From assembly GCF_017312365.1 (NCBI RefSeq), contig NZ_BLJI01000001.1, positions 1 through 64,000 of the forward strand: a stretch of DNA of 64,000 bases, written 5' to 3'. Shown here piece by piece: positions 63,829 through 64,000 of the stretch (the first letter of the stretch is position 1; every line of letters begins with the position of its first letter). The translations under genes were made by a program, and so were the position numbers. This DNA is from Chroococcus sp. FPU101. Its GTDB lineage: Bacteria; Cyanobacteriota; Cyanobacteriia; Cyanobacteriales; Microcystaceae. Below the pieces are notes generated by a model. The model saw only the letters and a program-made list of their open reading frames with translations, did no database searches and was not told the origin of the DNA.

Positions 63829-64000
63829 CATCGAGCTTAAAAAAGCTTAAGTAAATATGCAAATTTTGCACAAATCGTAGGACAGACGTTTTGATAGTCG
63901 TTTTTAGCACAATTAATAATTAATATCAATAAGTTAGAAGACTTGACCTGAACAATTTGTATCTTTTTTGACCAATTGATTCAAGAGGCGGAAGATAGCA

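Overview
The window is chromosomal DNA from a cyanobacterium. Markers are psaL and psaI of photosystem I, a Psb32-like lumen protein, the cyanobacterial two-gene ATP synthase beta-epsilon operon, the PSRP-3/Ycf65 ribosomal protein, the GntR regulator PlmA, AMIN-domain TonB receptors and repeated GCGATCGC (HIP1) octamers. The AT-rich composition suits a unicellular Chroococcales-type genome, but genus cannot be read from this sequence. No rRNA, tRNA or CRISPR array was seen.

Layout. 1-2.4 kb: the edge of an IS630-type transposase, then a HTH-dynamin GTPase that carries an in-frame TGA. 2.5-22.5 kb is mostly core genome: SpoIID-like protein, a CheA-type hybrid kinase without HPt domain, era, a CobW GTPase, nusB, atp beta/epsilon, PSRP-3, two glycosyltransferases, plmA, acpP-fabF-tkt and a DUF421 protein. 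22.5-31 kb is mixed: a methyltransferase, GST plus an alkyltransferase-like protein, a lone BRO-N protein, a HlyD adaptor, a lysozyme-like enzyme, psaL-psaI and psb32. 31-34.4 kb holds two tandem SbmA/ABCD-type ABC transporters, one with a 5' frameshift.

34.6-63.8 kb is the interesting part: what looks like a complete metallophore locus. It opens with an Apd1-like [2Fe-2S] ferredoxin gene and TonB/ExbB/ExbD with a near-consensus Fur box. A nine-gene minus-strand biosynthetic operon follows (51.5 to 39.4 kb): a one-module NRPS (TubC docking-C-A-PCP); a fusion of a CmlA-like diiron beta-hydroxylase, a TubC docking domain and a thioester reductase; a methyltransferase; a class III aminotransferase; two overlapping ORFs that together resemble a heme-dependent tyrosine hydroxylase (SfmD/LmbB2 superfamily); MbtH; a membrane-anchored tyrosinase; and a type II thioesterase. 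Next to it is a 'metallo-mystery pair' (MbnH-like diheme enzyme and MbnP-like protein) with a TonB receptor, and a divergent operon of VOC protein, siderophore-type TonB receptor and MFS exporter. A MacB/FtsX permease and a serine hydrolase close the window.

Inferred working model: an aromatic amino acid is loaded on the NRPS, beta-hydroxylated while carrier-bound, hydroxylated to a catechol, released reductively as an aldehyde and possibly transaminated to an amine. The product would be exported by the MFS protein and taken back, metal-loaded, by the TonB receptors powered by ExbBD-TonB. The tyrosinase (a copper enzyme) and the MbnP/MbnH pair (known from copper and methanobactin loci) point to copper; the Fur box and Apd1-like ferredoxin point to iron. 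The metal and the product structure are not proven by the sequence.
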